Shown piece after piece: positions 34,961-58,751 of a DNA stretch of 64,000 nt (positions are counted from its first letter, which is position 1; the number at the start of each line of letters is the position of its first letter). The translations under genes and the position numbers were made by a program. The notes under the pieces are model-generated. The model saw only the letters and a list, made by a program, of their open reading frames with translations, had not been told where the DNA came from and made no database searches. Source of the DNA: Stratiolaelaps scimitus (lineage: Eukaryota > Arthropoda > Arachnida > Mesostigmata > Laelapidae); contig JABWDB010000030.1 of NCBI GenBank assembly GCA_019614645.1, positions 2,666,001 through 2,730,000 of the forward strand, in the 5' to 3' direction.

Positions 34961-37900
34961 ATATACGATGGTTTAATTCTACTTTCTAGGGAGGGCGTGG
35001 TCCACTCAAAACGGGCCTCCTGAACAAGCTCGAGGAAAACTCATCTGAGCAATTTGATCAGCCCTTAGCCCAAGCCGGAAACGCAATAATTATCACAACG
35101 GCAATACCTCTGTGAATATTGTTAACTAAATACCCCTATTACATTCGAAATGGTCCTCACTGCGTGACGGCCAACAACAGCCGTCAGTGTGGGTGTTAGT
35201 CCTGAGAAGTTTCAACACTCTCAATGTTCTTTTAATCTGTCGACCGATATATTTTGGAGAGATAAATTCTGAGAGACCATGTACTGTATGAATACTTTTC
35301 CTAGGAATCCGTTCGTCAAACGTTCCCAAAACCTATAGAAAAGTCAACATTTGGTTTGTATTTGTCTAATCGTATTCGTTTCTAGCTTTTAAATTAGAGT
35401 TTAGATGACTTATGTCTCACATTAGACTTGATCAAATTTTACGAAGTATTATATAACAGGTTGATACTTGAAATTCACCTACTTTGACACGCCGATGATG
35501 GGTCCATAACTTCCGATTAGGGAGCTAAATAATGGTTCTTTTTGATCCAGAAGTTACTCTGTGCTCTTTCTAAAACAAGCAAGAATGAATGAATGGTAAG
35601 GATTTTTTTACCTGTCTCTGGGGATGGTGTCGACTTGAATTATTATATAGATGAAGATATAGGATACCCTTGGGAGAGGGGCTCATATTCGATGGATATT
35701 CCAACTCGTGAGTGGATTGTACCATTAGACTTCATGTTCACGCTGGTGCAGTGTCAAGTGTCTTATTTTTTTACTGCTGTTAGTTTACTATTATTTGACT
35801 GGGGTAGCATATCGACCAAAATATGTGTAACTCTATGAGTATGATATGCGTACCGCATTCTGAATTCATTATGTTGCCTAGACGAAGTTCACATAATTTA
35901 TTGGAATACTGAATTAATTCATCATGCACCGCTCAAAATCATATAATCTAACGCGCGTTAAGTTCGTATATATATGTTTTTCTGATGACCGCAAAAATTT
36001 AATGTTGAAGAGAAACGAGAATTCATTGGATATATAGTTATCATTATTTGTGTGTAGGCCTGCCCCGACGTGAAATACAAATGGCGTAATATTTGATCAA
36101 ATCGGGTACATGTGATTTCAATATTAATGCATATTACAGCCGGACATGCTGTAACAGCAACGTTGTCGACATATTGAACACTTCGCCGTAGAGCGGTGCA
36201 TTGCTGCAGGTAACACCTTGTAGAGTGAATCGATGGAACATAGAACACAGCTGTGATCAAGGGCAGAATGACGTCACTGTGACGTAACGTTGTCGCGGTG
36301 AACGAGTGAGCACATTCGAGTCGTTTCCATAAACCAACCCAGGGGGTGCTGCCTTGTGAAACAATGGCCGTAATTCTCATAGCCAAGCTCGGAACATTCT
36401 TCAAACATTATTGTGGACATTGTGTGATCTAGACTGTGAATAGGACCTGAAGGTTATTGAATTAAGTGTTTATCAACGGCCGTAGCCGATAAGTCAACGC
36501 GTTAGTTATAGTTGCGTTAACATTCATTAACCGTTGGCAGTAATATCGTAAACTGTACCTCTCATGAGAACAATCTTGCCTCAGGTTGATGTCTGTCGGC
36601 TGAAGAACGCGTACCCATCCAGGGAGTTTTGACCACTCGAGGAGAAGTAACAATCTCCCAAGTAATCGTACGTAAGAATATCTCACGCTTACGTGCGATT
36701 GAACTTGCCACCGTGCATGCCTCGGCTCCGGGTTTTTGCTATTAAATTATTGTTTCGCGCCACATTCAGGGTACCAAGGAAGTGAAGTCTCGATACTTAG
36801 TTTCCACTGACATTGGAAAGAGCAGTCCCTTACACTACCAGAGGTAATATTACTTACCAAGGTGCGTATCGCGATACAAGAATGGGTGACAATAGTAAAT
36901 GCCATACTTCCGTATGCGACTGCCATTTAGTTAGTAGAAGTGAAAGAACTGGCAGCGAGGACGACGGACGACCATTATCTCGTGTGTCGAGTCGTAGTGT
37001 GCCGGGTGAGCATGGGAGCTGTTGTCCTATGGCCTGGCAGAACATTGGTAGTCATACCATGCATATGTGTATGCATTTCTAGACCAAGCTGAGTAAGACA
37101 AATAGCAACATAGTTTATCAATTAAAGTTGGCGACCACGCGGTTCGTTGAAAGCACATGAGAGAAGATGACCATGACAAGACTAAAAGCCCCTAACGTGC
37201 GTCCACGTCAGTATCACGGGCAGCGACCAGATATAATGTGCAGGACCACCTGATTCCACCCGAATTGAGCTCGCGTCGGACCCAGGATATGGCAGTTGCC
37301 GTACACACGAATGCGCCTGACTGTCTGGGTCCAGAATACAGCTCTGGGTTTAAAGATGTGCTTGAAAATATTAGAAATATGGTACATATGTTAATCTCAA
37401 AGTGGAACTCCCCAAAGAGGATCTTTAATGTCCGATCCAAAATGTCAACCAGTTTGATAGCTTTCAAACTATTATATATCTACTTCGAAACCTCAACATT
37501 GTTATTCGAATGCCGTAGTCGACTCCCAGAGACGTGCCAGTATCGTTGGCTGTATCCCGATGGAACAGTCGAACTAATGAGCTAAACATGTCAGGCATAC
37601 AGAACAGTATCGACCGACGCACTCTTTGTACTGGCCAGGATGTTCTCCTCGGACCTACAGGCCAGTGAAAAGCGGTTTCTGGATGGGGATCTTGATCTCA
37701 TTACAACCAGACGGGCTACCTTCGACCTGTGGAGAGACGTATGGCCGAGGATGTACTGTATGGCGAAACAAATAAATACAATTAAAAAGTGGTATTAGGA
37801 AGGAATGTATCTTATTCAATAGATGGAAAATATTTTTTTCGTGTTAAATCTTCGGGTATCACCGCCTAGAATCTTCAGTATTACCGGCAAAAGGGGGTAG

Positions 37901-39227
37901 CTCAGTGAGCCTAAGCGTTAAAGCACTTCGTCGTTAGACAGTAACTCATTTGCCCCGACTCTATTATATTGTATATATTATATTGTGTATATTGCGATAT
38001 CATCGGCTGTGTAATTTCGTTTAGAATATCGTGCATTTATATGTGATGCTTTTGGTGTCAGTGTGAGCTGAGGTGCAAAAAACACCCCCCTTTTATTTTA
38101 TTTTTATCTCTTTTATTTATTTTTATTTTATCGAGAACTAAAGCGTATTATATTACAGTTCCGAAAATAAACCTGATTTTTGAAACTTTGAAACTCCTGA
38201 TTCGAGTCTTACTTATACACCCCTCCTCAGCTGGCCCTTTATCTTGTTTTTACTGGGGCAATTGCAAGTGCTTCAACTGACACTGGAAAAACTAAACCTG
38301 CCCCAGTGAATGTTCAGCCGCCTGTCTGTGTGCCTATAAATCCGAGAAATATATTTCTTTGGTGGGCAGGCTTACTGAATCAGGCTATTCTAAAGAATAT
38401 TCTAATTTCCGGCGTGTCCATGGTTAAAACAAAGGAGACACTGAGCTGGTGAAGGATGGGGTTGTGAAGGGTATGTAGATGCTAAAGGATATATTTGGGA
38501 AAGATATCTGATGTTGAACGCCCAAGCAAGGCAGTATGCCGGATATATGCAAGTACTATAAGGAGGCATCGCAGTTCATACGAGCTCGAGGATTGTCGAC
38601 CCGGAAAAACAACCAAAGTCCAGTTTCCATGACGGTCTTCTTTTGTAGAGGGAAGATGGACTGATCATTATAACAATCTACCCGAGCATCCAGCCATCCC
38701 TTGAAATTGCGCCTTATTTTCGAATTCTGGGGCTGAAATTGGCTGATGCTGCATGTGTGGCCAATTAGTGTAAGCTCGTGCATCTCACTTCACCGCGTAG
38801 AATGGTTGCGATAATTCGTAAAGCCACTACTAAGGCTAGTAAGTCTAGAAGGACGGAATAAAAACGAAAATGTGACGAAATGGTGAACCCGGTTGCGTTA
38901 TCCTCCGATATTTCTCAATAAGTCACTGACTCGACACAGGAGACAGGTTGTGCTCACCTCCACCCAGAGACCGGTACCAATGCAAACGGTTCAGCAGCCT
39001 CCGACACTGGTGAAGGGTGGAGTCATGTGGTCAGCAAAAGCACTGTGAGGAGTCCCAATAGAGAAGTCCCAAATTTTGGAGATTCATCATGGCAAGGCCG
39101 TTAAAACGTTAAGGGGCTATTTCCAGTTGTGGTTGCGCGGGCATACAAGGCAGTATGCCCAAAGCCGCTTAACATCTGCAGCGCCTTATGGACACCCTCG
39201 GTCGTTTACGGCTGCGTTAACTATCAT
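34961..39227. other. Long stretch without a recognised gene
   Basis: Open frames up to 148 codons (36404-35958 minus; 37238-37585 plus) have no recognisable motifs. A weak tRNA-like box A (GGGGTAGCTCAGTGAGCC) occurs at 37893 without a matching box B at tRNA distance. I see no convincing exon or intact transposon. Confidence 0.35.
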
Positions 39228-39660
39228 CAGTGTGGAGACTACAGAATAATTCTGACTTTCAGAGGTTTATTGTCGGTTCTTACTCCAGTCATCTGGCTCA
39301 CAGTAGCACTCTATTAGACGTTCTCGATGAGGTTTTTTACGAGTCATACTCTGTTTGCTGTTGGGAGATTCGAATGAAAATGTTCTCGGTAGGCTTCAAA
39401 ATGAAAAATATTTAAGGTTCTTCTCTTCTATACATTTGAGACCAACTAATAAATAAATTTGTCTGGCTGACTCACAGCCAAGATTTAAAGTCCACGGTGC
39501 TGCTTTCGGCATTGCTTCAAAAGGCGGATTCAACGATGCAAGTGGTATTCTGTAGTCTGCTCCATTTTGAATATGGTAGATGTTTTGCTGTGCCCGAACT
39601 GTAAATTCAACTTGCAGTTTATATACGTTCCAATTCTCCGTTGGTCTTCTCCGGTGACGT
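39228..39660 (+). mobile_element. CR1/L2-like remnant, copy 2, left part
   Basis: Matches 5261-5720. The frame AHSSTLLDVLDEVFYES resembles the RT segment GHSTxxALLDLxDxV of CR1/L2 elements. It is interrupted by a short retroposon in opposite orientation at 39463-39525. Confidence 0.55.
39463..39525 (-). mobile_element. Short retroposon, copy 5
   Basis: On the minus strand it reads GAAGCAATGCCGAAAGCAGC ... GTGGAC.TTAAAT ... GGCTGTGAGTCAGCC. No target duplication was recognised. Confidence 0.55.
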
Positions 39661-39739
39661 CGACGCTGAACTTACATCGATTTGGCAGACAAACCTAGCG
39701 TCGCTCACATAAACGAATGTAAGTCCGCTAGAAGTTACG

Positions 39740-42150
39740 ATGGCTCTCAAAAATACGAAAGCTCAGGACGCAAAGAGTCCCGACGTACCTAACTGGGATA
39801 GTCGCTGGCTACCTGAAAGACAGAGATGTCTTCAGCTAAGGCGTCCGTTACAAGACGTGGAAACTTGCTTGAAGAAGCCATACCGGCTTGAAGAAGCTCC
39901 TAAACAGACTAGGCTCGACGTTGTACAAGGCTAAGCTGGCGGAGAAGGATCGACTACTGCAGACGAGAAATGCCGCCACGGCCACCGTCCCTCGCAGATG
40001 CCCTGTCATGAACAGGGAGACGGCGGACACGTCCTGCCAGATGGTGGAATTCCTCCTACCCCAGTCGGCCCCCGCGCCTGACCCAGGACTGTTCTTGCCA
40101 AACCGAGCCGGAGGAGGACATCAAGGTCGCCCGAAGAAAGGAGCGAATTGAGACTCTCCTCAGGGAATACAACAGCACGGAGAAGCTGAGGTCGCTGATT
40201 GAGATGGGTTGGCCAAAGGAAGCGTTCAGCAGTATCTCGGTGCACGGAACAACCATCACACGAGAGAGCCCGATTCGGGTGCTCATCGCGAAGGAGGGCA
40301 ACAAAGGGGATGAAGCCATATGGAAGGTGTTGAGTGCCCAGTTTGGCACCCTGCGGAGCGACGGGGCGCGGCAGATGGGTCAAGTAGCTAAGGGGTGTGT
40401 CGCAATTCCCAAGTGCTACAATTGTGGCACCGAGGGTCACGCCGCCAACAGAGCGACTCGGAGAAGGGTCAAGGCACTGAGCGCGAAAAGCGGATGAAAT
40501 GAGCGGCAGATATTAGACGCAGTGATGGAGCTCAGACGGGCCAGGGCTACGCTGAAGCGGGAAATTGCGCGAAGCAAGATGCGAGCCTGGAAGGAATTTC
40601 TCCCGGACCTCGAAAGAAACCCCTAAGGAAAACCGTACAAACTGATCTGTGGCAAGATCAAAAGAGCCCGCAAAGAACACTTAAAACCCGAGGAGCGCAC
40701 AGCAATACTCTCCAAGCTGTTTCCTCAGATGCCGGATTTTAACAGATCGCCCTACACGAGTGGCGACGACAACAGAGGCGACGACGGCGAAGATAACGAC
40801 ATCCCTGCGGTCTCCAGGATGGAAGTTATCCAAGCGGCAGATCGAATCAAGACGGAAAAGGCCCCGGGTATGGACGGCATGCCACCCCCAGCAAGTAGGA
40901 TCCTACTGAAGGCGCTCCCGGATATGGTGGCAAACGTCTTCACCCGACTCGTGCGCAACGGCTGATTCCCAACAATGTGGAAGAAGGCGGAAGTAGTACT
41001 CCTGTCGTCCGCCCAATCTGCCTTCTTGGGACCCTGGCCAGAGCGCACGAGTCTGTGGTGGAGGAGAGGCTGAGAGTTTCTCGGAAGAGAATGGGCTACT
41101 TTCGGACGCCCAATACGGCTTCAGAAAGTCGAGGTCTCTGTTAACGGCGGTGCACAGTGTGCTCTCAAAGGCAGAGGTACTAGCCAACGCAAAAAGCGGG
41201 AGTACTATCTGTCGAATGTTGGATGTTCGAAACGCCTTCAACAGCTTATCGTGGCCAGTGGTACTGAAAACGCTCAGGACGCAATGAGTCCCGACGTACC
41301 TACTGGGATAGTCGCTGACTACCTGAAAAACAGAGATGTCTTCAGCTAAGGCGTCCGTTACAAGACGTGGAACCTTGCTTACGATGGAGTGCTCCGCTTG
41401 AGGCACGGCCTCCCGGGGGCCACGGACATCGTGGCATACGCCGACGACATAGCACTCACGGTAAGGGCGCGCACGGAAAAAGAACTAGAGACGAAACTCA
41501 AATCTTGCATTGGCAGACATCTCACTCTGCATGCGAGCCAACGGACTGGAACTGGCCCCCCAGAAGTCTGAAGCGATCATTCTGATAGGGAAGAAGATGT
41601 GTCGGCACGAGCTCAGTATCTCACTCGATGGAGTACAAATCGAGCTGAAAAAGACGGTGCGATACTTGGGCGTTCATCTCGACCGAGCGCTACGGGGATC
41701 CCACACATGGCGATTGCCGCGCAGAAGACTGCAAAAACGGCGGCTCAGCTGGCCAGGCTGATGCCGAACATCATCGGTCCGAGGGAGGGAAAGCGACGGT
41801 TATTGACGACCGTGGCCGAGTCCATCCTTCTCTTCGGTGCCCTCGTGTGGCCCCAACCAGCCTTGGAGACTGACCGCAACTTAAAGATAATGCTGAGGGT
41901 CCAGCGCGCACTTGCGTTGAAAGTCTCGCAGGCGCCCAGAACAGTAAATGGGGACGCGGCCTTTGTCCTGGCAAGCTCATGCCATGGGACATTAAGGCCA
42001 AGGAACGGAAGAAGGCATGGTCGGAGCCGGAATAAGGCCGAACTCCGAAAGGCCAGTTTCAATGAATGGCAAAACCGATGGAATGGGATCAGTGGGAACA
42101 AGCCGGGAGCCAAGGTTCGGGAAGCCACCCTGCCCGGTGGCCAACAGTAG
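39740..42150 (+). mobile_element. R1-like non-LTR retrotransposon, endonuclease-less and frameshifted
   Basis: In order: an ORF1 C-terminal part with zinc knuckle CYNCGTEGHAANRA (40410-40460); the post-endonuclease linker (ATLKREIARSKMRAW, about 40540-40600); RT N-terminus KAPGMDGMPPPASRILLKAL (40855-40920); the RT catalytic box YADDIALTV (41437-41465); SEAIILIGKK; VRYLGVHLDRAL (41658-41695); and the thumb RLMPNIIGPREGKRRLL with SILLFGALVWP (41752-41855). These are R1-clade hallmarks. The AP-endonuclease domain expected between the knuckle and the linker is absent, and at least five frameshifts or stops break the RT. About 115 bp at 39760-39873 recur at 41265-41379. Confidence 0.75.
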
Positions 42151-42645
42151 GACTGTATGATTCCGCCTGTGTAACAGTCGAAAGAATGCTAGAAGCTTTC
42201 CAAGTCATCGCGGGGGGGGGGTAGTGCGGTTTGTGAATCCTAGACTAGTGTTGCTATGATCCGTCCAACACGTATTCGCATCGGCCGTAACCGTAATCCC
42301 CCAAAAAAAACGGCACGAGAATCGTTAGATTACTCAACAACAAGGGGGAACTTACTCGTGTCACAAACTACCGTCCAATATATTTTGTTTACTTTTTGTC
42401 CAATGTTCTTGACAAGGTAGTTATTGGTAGACTTGCCTGACATTTTGACTCACCCAAATTCTTCTCACTTTGTCTGTTCGGCTTTTGGAACTTATGGTCG
42501 ACTGAACTGGTGCTGGCAGGAGGTAATGAACGCGATTGGAAACGAGGAGGTTTACCTTCGAGGAACTGAACTTTTGCTGTCTCAGACTATCAAATGCAAG
42601 TGATTCTTCTTCATCAGACAATGAAGTGGCAGGCCCCTCAGGCCC

Positions 42646-43101
42646 TTGGCCGCTCAGGCTCCTAAATGCAATCCAATTATAGCTGCACTGAGGAAATCTA
42701 AGAAGATTGGTGTTCCACATAAGGCTCTCTTACTTGTGCACAAGGCAGTGCTGTTGCCGGTGCTATGTGGTGAGTATCTGGTGAGTAATTGTTTGGGCCC
42801 AAATAATGAAGAACGATGCGCTGAGGTTTGTGTTCATGATATATTTTTTCCGACCGAGCTGATCTCCATTGACGAAATACGCAATATTCGTGCAGCGCTC
42901 CTTACTTTGAAGATGGCAGAAGATTTAATTCCGTTGCAGTTCTCTTTCTCGCCTACCGCCACCCTCAGCTCCTCCAATCGTTGTGCCACGAGGTTTGAGA
43001 TACCCTTAGTGGCTCACGAATATGGTAGACATGCTCTCGCATATCGCATGCCATCAATTCGAAGCTCCTTCCCTCGCGGGGGTAGTAAAAAAACTCAGTA
43101 A
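42646..43101 (+). mobile_element. CR1/L2-like remnant, copy 2, right part
   Basis: A clean 151-codon frame reads NPIIAALRKSKKIGVPHKAL, then LISIDEIRNIRAALLTLKMA and YGRHALAYRMPSI. This matches the C-terminal domain of CR1/L2-type RTs and the relic at 5821-6240. With 39228-39660 it appears to be one element split by the R1-like insertion. Confidence 0.55.
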
Positions 43102-43148
43102 AAATATTATGAAAAAGATCTTAAAGCATGTCAACAGGACGTAATGTC

Positions 43149-43210
43149 AACAATTCCCTACCTAATAATTTTATTCTATATCGGATAAAACTCTTAGGTA
43201 GGGAATTGTT
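43149..43210. repeat. Perfect 17-bp inverted repeat next to the mariner
   Basis: AACAATTCCCTACCTAA (43149-43165) and its exact complement (43194-43210) flank a 28-nt AT-rich loop, ending 10 bp before the mariner terminal repeat. Confidence 0.8.
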
Positions 43211-43220
43211 AACAATAATA

Positions 43221-43915
43221 TTAGAGGGTCCCTTTCAAACTTTCGCCTCTTTAAATGCCAATAACTTTTGAACTAAATGAGTTAGAATAAAGATATTTTG
43301 GTATGAGTTAGACGCGTATAAGTCTTCAAATTAGATGTCGAACACTCCACACGCATTTCCATCTGCTCAGCACTCAGTATATGGGGAACCCATTTTGCAT
43401 TGATTTCCTTCATCTTCAGTATATTGGTGACAATTTTATGACATGTCACCCGAGGAATCCCAGTTTCAGCCGACAAAGACCTCATGGACCAAGCTCTAGT
43501 TTGCTCAAAAGCTGCCTTGATTCTGTCAATCCGTTCGTCCCTCGTTGCACCTGATTTGTGGTCCCCGCCTCGGTGGTCATCGGTGTCCATATCTCCACTG
43601 TTAAATCGCTTGCACCAACTTTGCACCGTTCGCAGGCATAAGGCAGACCTGCCGTACGCGTTCACTAATTGTCGATGGATTTCAGCTGGAGGGTGTTTTT
43701 GGAGGAACAAAAACTTGATGTTTTCCCGTTGATTTTTGGGGGAATTTGAACTTTCTGTTGCAGTGTCCATCTTTCTGATCGTATCGAAACCACTTAGTGT
43801 TCGAAAGAAAGCCACGTTCCTGCCACGTGCCCACTCCAAAAATGAACGCATTGTATCGCGTACTTCGGATTGTGCGCCATTCGAAAGGCGCGAAATTTTG
43901 AAGAGGACAGCCTAA
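43221..43915 (-). mobile_element. Internally deleted mariner-like element with intact termini
   Basis: Terminal inverted repeats 43221-43259 and 43877-43915 match at 29 of 39 positions and begin TTAG. The flanking bases 43219-43220 and 43916-43917 are TA, the standard mariner target duplication. At 695 bp it is about half the usual 1.3 kb. The minus-strand frame starts at ATG 43770 and encodes the N-terminal helix-turn-helix region of mariner transposase (IKFLFLQKHPPAEIHRQL, TVQSWCKRFNSGD, RSLSAETGIPR, KWVPHILS). Homology stops near 43345, before the DDD catalytic domain, which is deleted. Confidence 0.8.
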
Positions 43916-44099
43916 TATGATTGTTCAATTTTCGAACCATTGAATGCCAACCTCGTGCAACCACCCCCGGTTACACGGCATCCCGTACGGAGCGGGTCAT
44001 GTTATGGAAATAGGCCGGCCCCCATTCAACTCACCTTTTTTCCCTCTTAGCTTCAAACTATAGGCGCCCATGGTCCCCTAATTGCTAACTTCCTCAAAG

Positions 44100-44234
44100 G
44101 AGTCTAACATACGCTGGTCCGTATCACCGGAAACAGCGCCTTTCCCTCGCTGTGATGAAGAGAGGCAATGCCATCGCTTCCCTCGGGACCACGAGGGCCT
44201 CGGCCTGAGTCCCTGCTCCCAACTGCTTCTCTAA
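44100..44234 (+). mobile_element. 3' tail of RPDG-type non-LTR element
   Basis: The frame SLAVMKRGNAIASLGTT followed by a stop matches AVQRGNAIAFLGTMSA at the end of the element at 1619-2110, and the DNA matches it in inverse orientation (GAGAGGCAATGCCATCGC). Confidence 0.55.
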
Positions 44235-44240
44235 TTTTTG

Positions 44241-45822
44241 TATATTTTAATGTCAACAATTAATCTATAAAATGATAATAATGTTGTGACATATCAATAA
44301 TTCAACAATTATGATGAAGAACGTGTTAAACATTGTGAACACATAACACTCTCTAATATTGTTATTATTTTTCCAAATACTTAACCGTTGTCAAAGCTGG
44401 CGTTCAATTAATAAGCCATTGTTCTGTAGTCTATCGTATAAAAGAAAAGTCCTGGGTATTAACACTGGGACAAATCACAAAGACAGTTGTAGCGAAGAGT
44501 GCAGCCTCTGAGCTATTATCTGATACATAGGGTGAAACGAGGCACCGTGCCGAAAGGACCACCAGCAAGTTGCCTTTACAAAGGGTATTCGCCTTCTTTT
44601 AATAGCACTAACGTTGCAGGAAATTATACGGACAGGAAGATGGTGCATGCAAGTTGTGGTGTGTCTCTTCAATGGAAAGCACGCTTAGTGCATCTAGAGA
44701 TATTTAAGGACATGATGCGCAAGAGCTGTAGATGACAATTCGACATTCCAAAGCTAGAGGAGGCTGTCCCAATTTTTTCTTCCCAGATCACGAAAAGCAA
44801 ATAATGACATTAGGGAAGTAGTTAACGCAATGAAAGATATATCGCATCAAAATCAGCTCTCATGTGACGGAGTAAGTGCGATATTAGCATCGAAAAGACT
44901 CCTTGGCTTAATACATTTCTAACAACTCTCAAACACTGATTTGCAATATACCCGATATAAATATTCGTACATATACATTTATATAGCTGTTATACTCATA
45001 ACCTGGTATAGCGAATATGGCAATGGCATGTTTAGCAAACGAATGGGGATAACTAATGATAAATGAATATTATCAAACAAAGCGATTTTCCTGCAAAAGT
45101 AGTAACCGATTCGTTCCGACATCGTTTAATCTATCACACTCACAATAAGTTCAGCATTCACCGGTAACCAGGCAGTAGTTGAGTGTGCCGTATACATTTT
45201 CATCCACAACGATCAGTGCTTAAAACCTCTGATGAACACTCTGGAATAATGCGGCGTTTTGTTGAAGGGGCCAGTTGCCCCATAGCAACTAAATATAGCA
45301 AATAAGGTAGCACCTATGCGCCAGCGTATCTATACTACTTCTCCTAATACTATGATATGGCTATCAATATGCTGCTGGTGAACGGTACGGTAATATCTCG
45401 TTAGAAAAATTGCACTTTGACCCAAGTGGGTCTTAAACGCTGTCCGCTATTTAAGCCTTTTTCACCCCGACCCATTTTAGCTTATGCTTAGGTGCACTCG
45501 CAGAGTTTTCGTTGGGGATTGGCCCACAGTACTCCTCTGATCGGACACTGCTCGGCACTTACACGTACTAAATAAGAGAAATGGCTGGAGATAAAATCTA
45601 AACCCCCCTAAAAGCCCCTAAAAACAGTGTCCAATCGCAGAGCCAGCACTATCCTACTAGCTGGTACCACATGCAATGATGATTTGCTTAGTTTGCAAAT
45701 CAATCTTGTTCATAGTTGTTATCAGTACTCTCTTGAATTTTGATTACAAACTGTATTAACACATGAAATATTCAGATATGTTGTGTCAGTTATATAGTTG
45801 TTATGTAGTAAGGGACTCCGCC
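44241..45822. other. Intergenic DNA upstream of Mi-2
   Basis: AT-rich, with only short open frames. No gene or clear repeat recognised. Confidence 0.35.
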
Positions 45823-45900
45823 TTATGAAGCAATGCCGAAAGCAGTATCGTGGACGTTAAATGTTGTCTGTGAGTCAGCCCGTAAAATTGAAAAAATAAA
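45823..45900 (+). mobile_element. Short retroposon, copy 4
   Basis: TTATGAAGCAATGCCGAAAG, then GTGGACGTTAAATGTT and GTGAGTCAGCCCG, followed by an A-rich tail (AAAATTGAAAAAATAAA). The left flank (GGGACTCCGCCT) resembles that of copy 2 (GGGGTCCGTCT), so the unit may extend leftwards. It lies about 370 bp upstream of the Mi-2 start codon. Confidence 0.6.
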
Positions 45901-46270
45901 TTGACGAGACCCCGCTACTTGACGCATGTACATCGAATCCATAGGCTATCGCGCGCTAGATTTGAACGGATGCGCGTGGCGCCACTATCGTACGTTTGTT
46001 TGGGAGAACGGACGAGTTACCGCTTTAAACATACGACTGTGGTCTTGAGCAGCCGCCATCTCTCCCCTCGCAACTCGGCGGCTTCTCGGCAGCATCGGCA
46101 GCTCGGAGCTGCTGTGAGCATCATTTGATCGGTGGTTATCCCGCGGCAAGTGGTGAAGTTTGTGGCACTTAGAGGAGCTGAGCGAACGTGTTACCTCGGC
46201 TAGTGTTCGGTGTTGTCTCTAGAGGAACTGTCGTGACGTGGGCCCCGACCGGGCTCCGGTGAAAGCCGGT

Positions 46271-58415
<12,145 letters not shown>

Positions 58416-58707
58416 ATCAACAACAACAACAACAGCAGCTGTCGTCAACAAAAGCGTCACACGCACAGTCGCCAGGGACAGCAGCAGCAGCCCCGTACAA
58501 TTCTCTCTTTCGCTCTCCCTCTGGTTCGATCATCGCCACCACCAGCAGCAGCAAAAGCAACACCACCACCATCATCATCATGTGTAACTCGTCCCACTCG
58601 CTGATTATTTACAATTCGGTGAGATCATTATCAGAGTGATGCGGTGATCTGCGAAGATAGCGGTTCAACAAAATATTATACACATAATATTTAGATAACA
58701 CACACAC

Positions 58708-58751
<44 letters not shown>

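Noticed and set aside
35612..35686. Possible SPO11 first exon (ATG, 25 codons, donor CAG|GTAAAA, minus strand)
   Set aside because: It ends in phase 0, while the first visible SPO11 exon needs two bases from the exon before it. Sequence similarity to SPO11 N-termini could not be shown.
37893..37960. Possible tRNA gene (GGGGTAGCTCAGTGAGCC)
   Set aside because: Box A looks good but there is no box B or T-arm at tRNA distance and no pairing acceptor stem.
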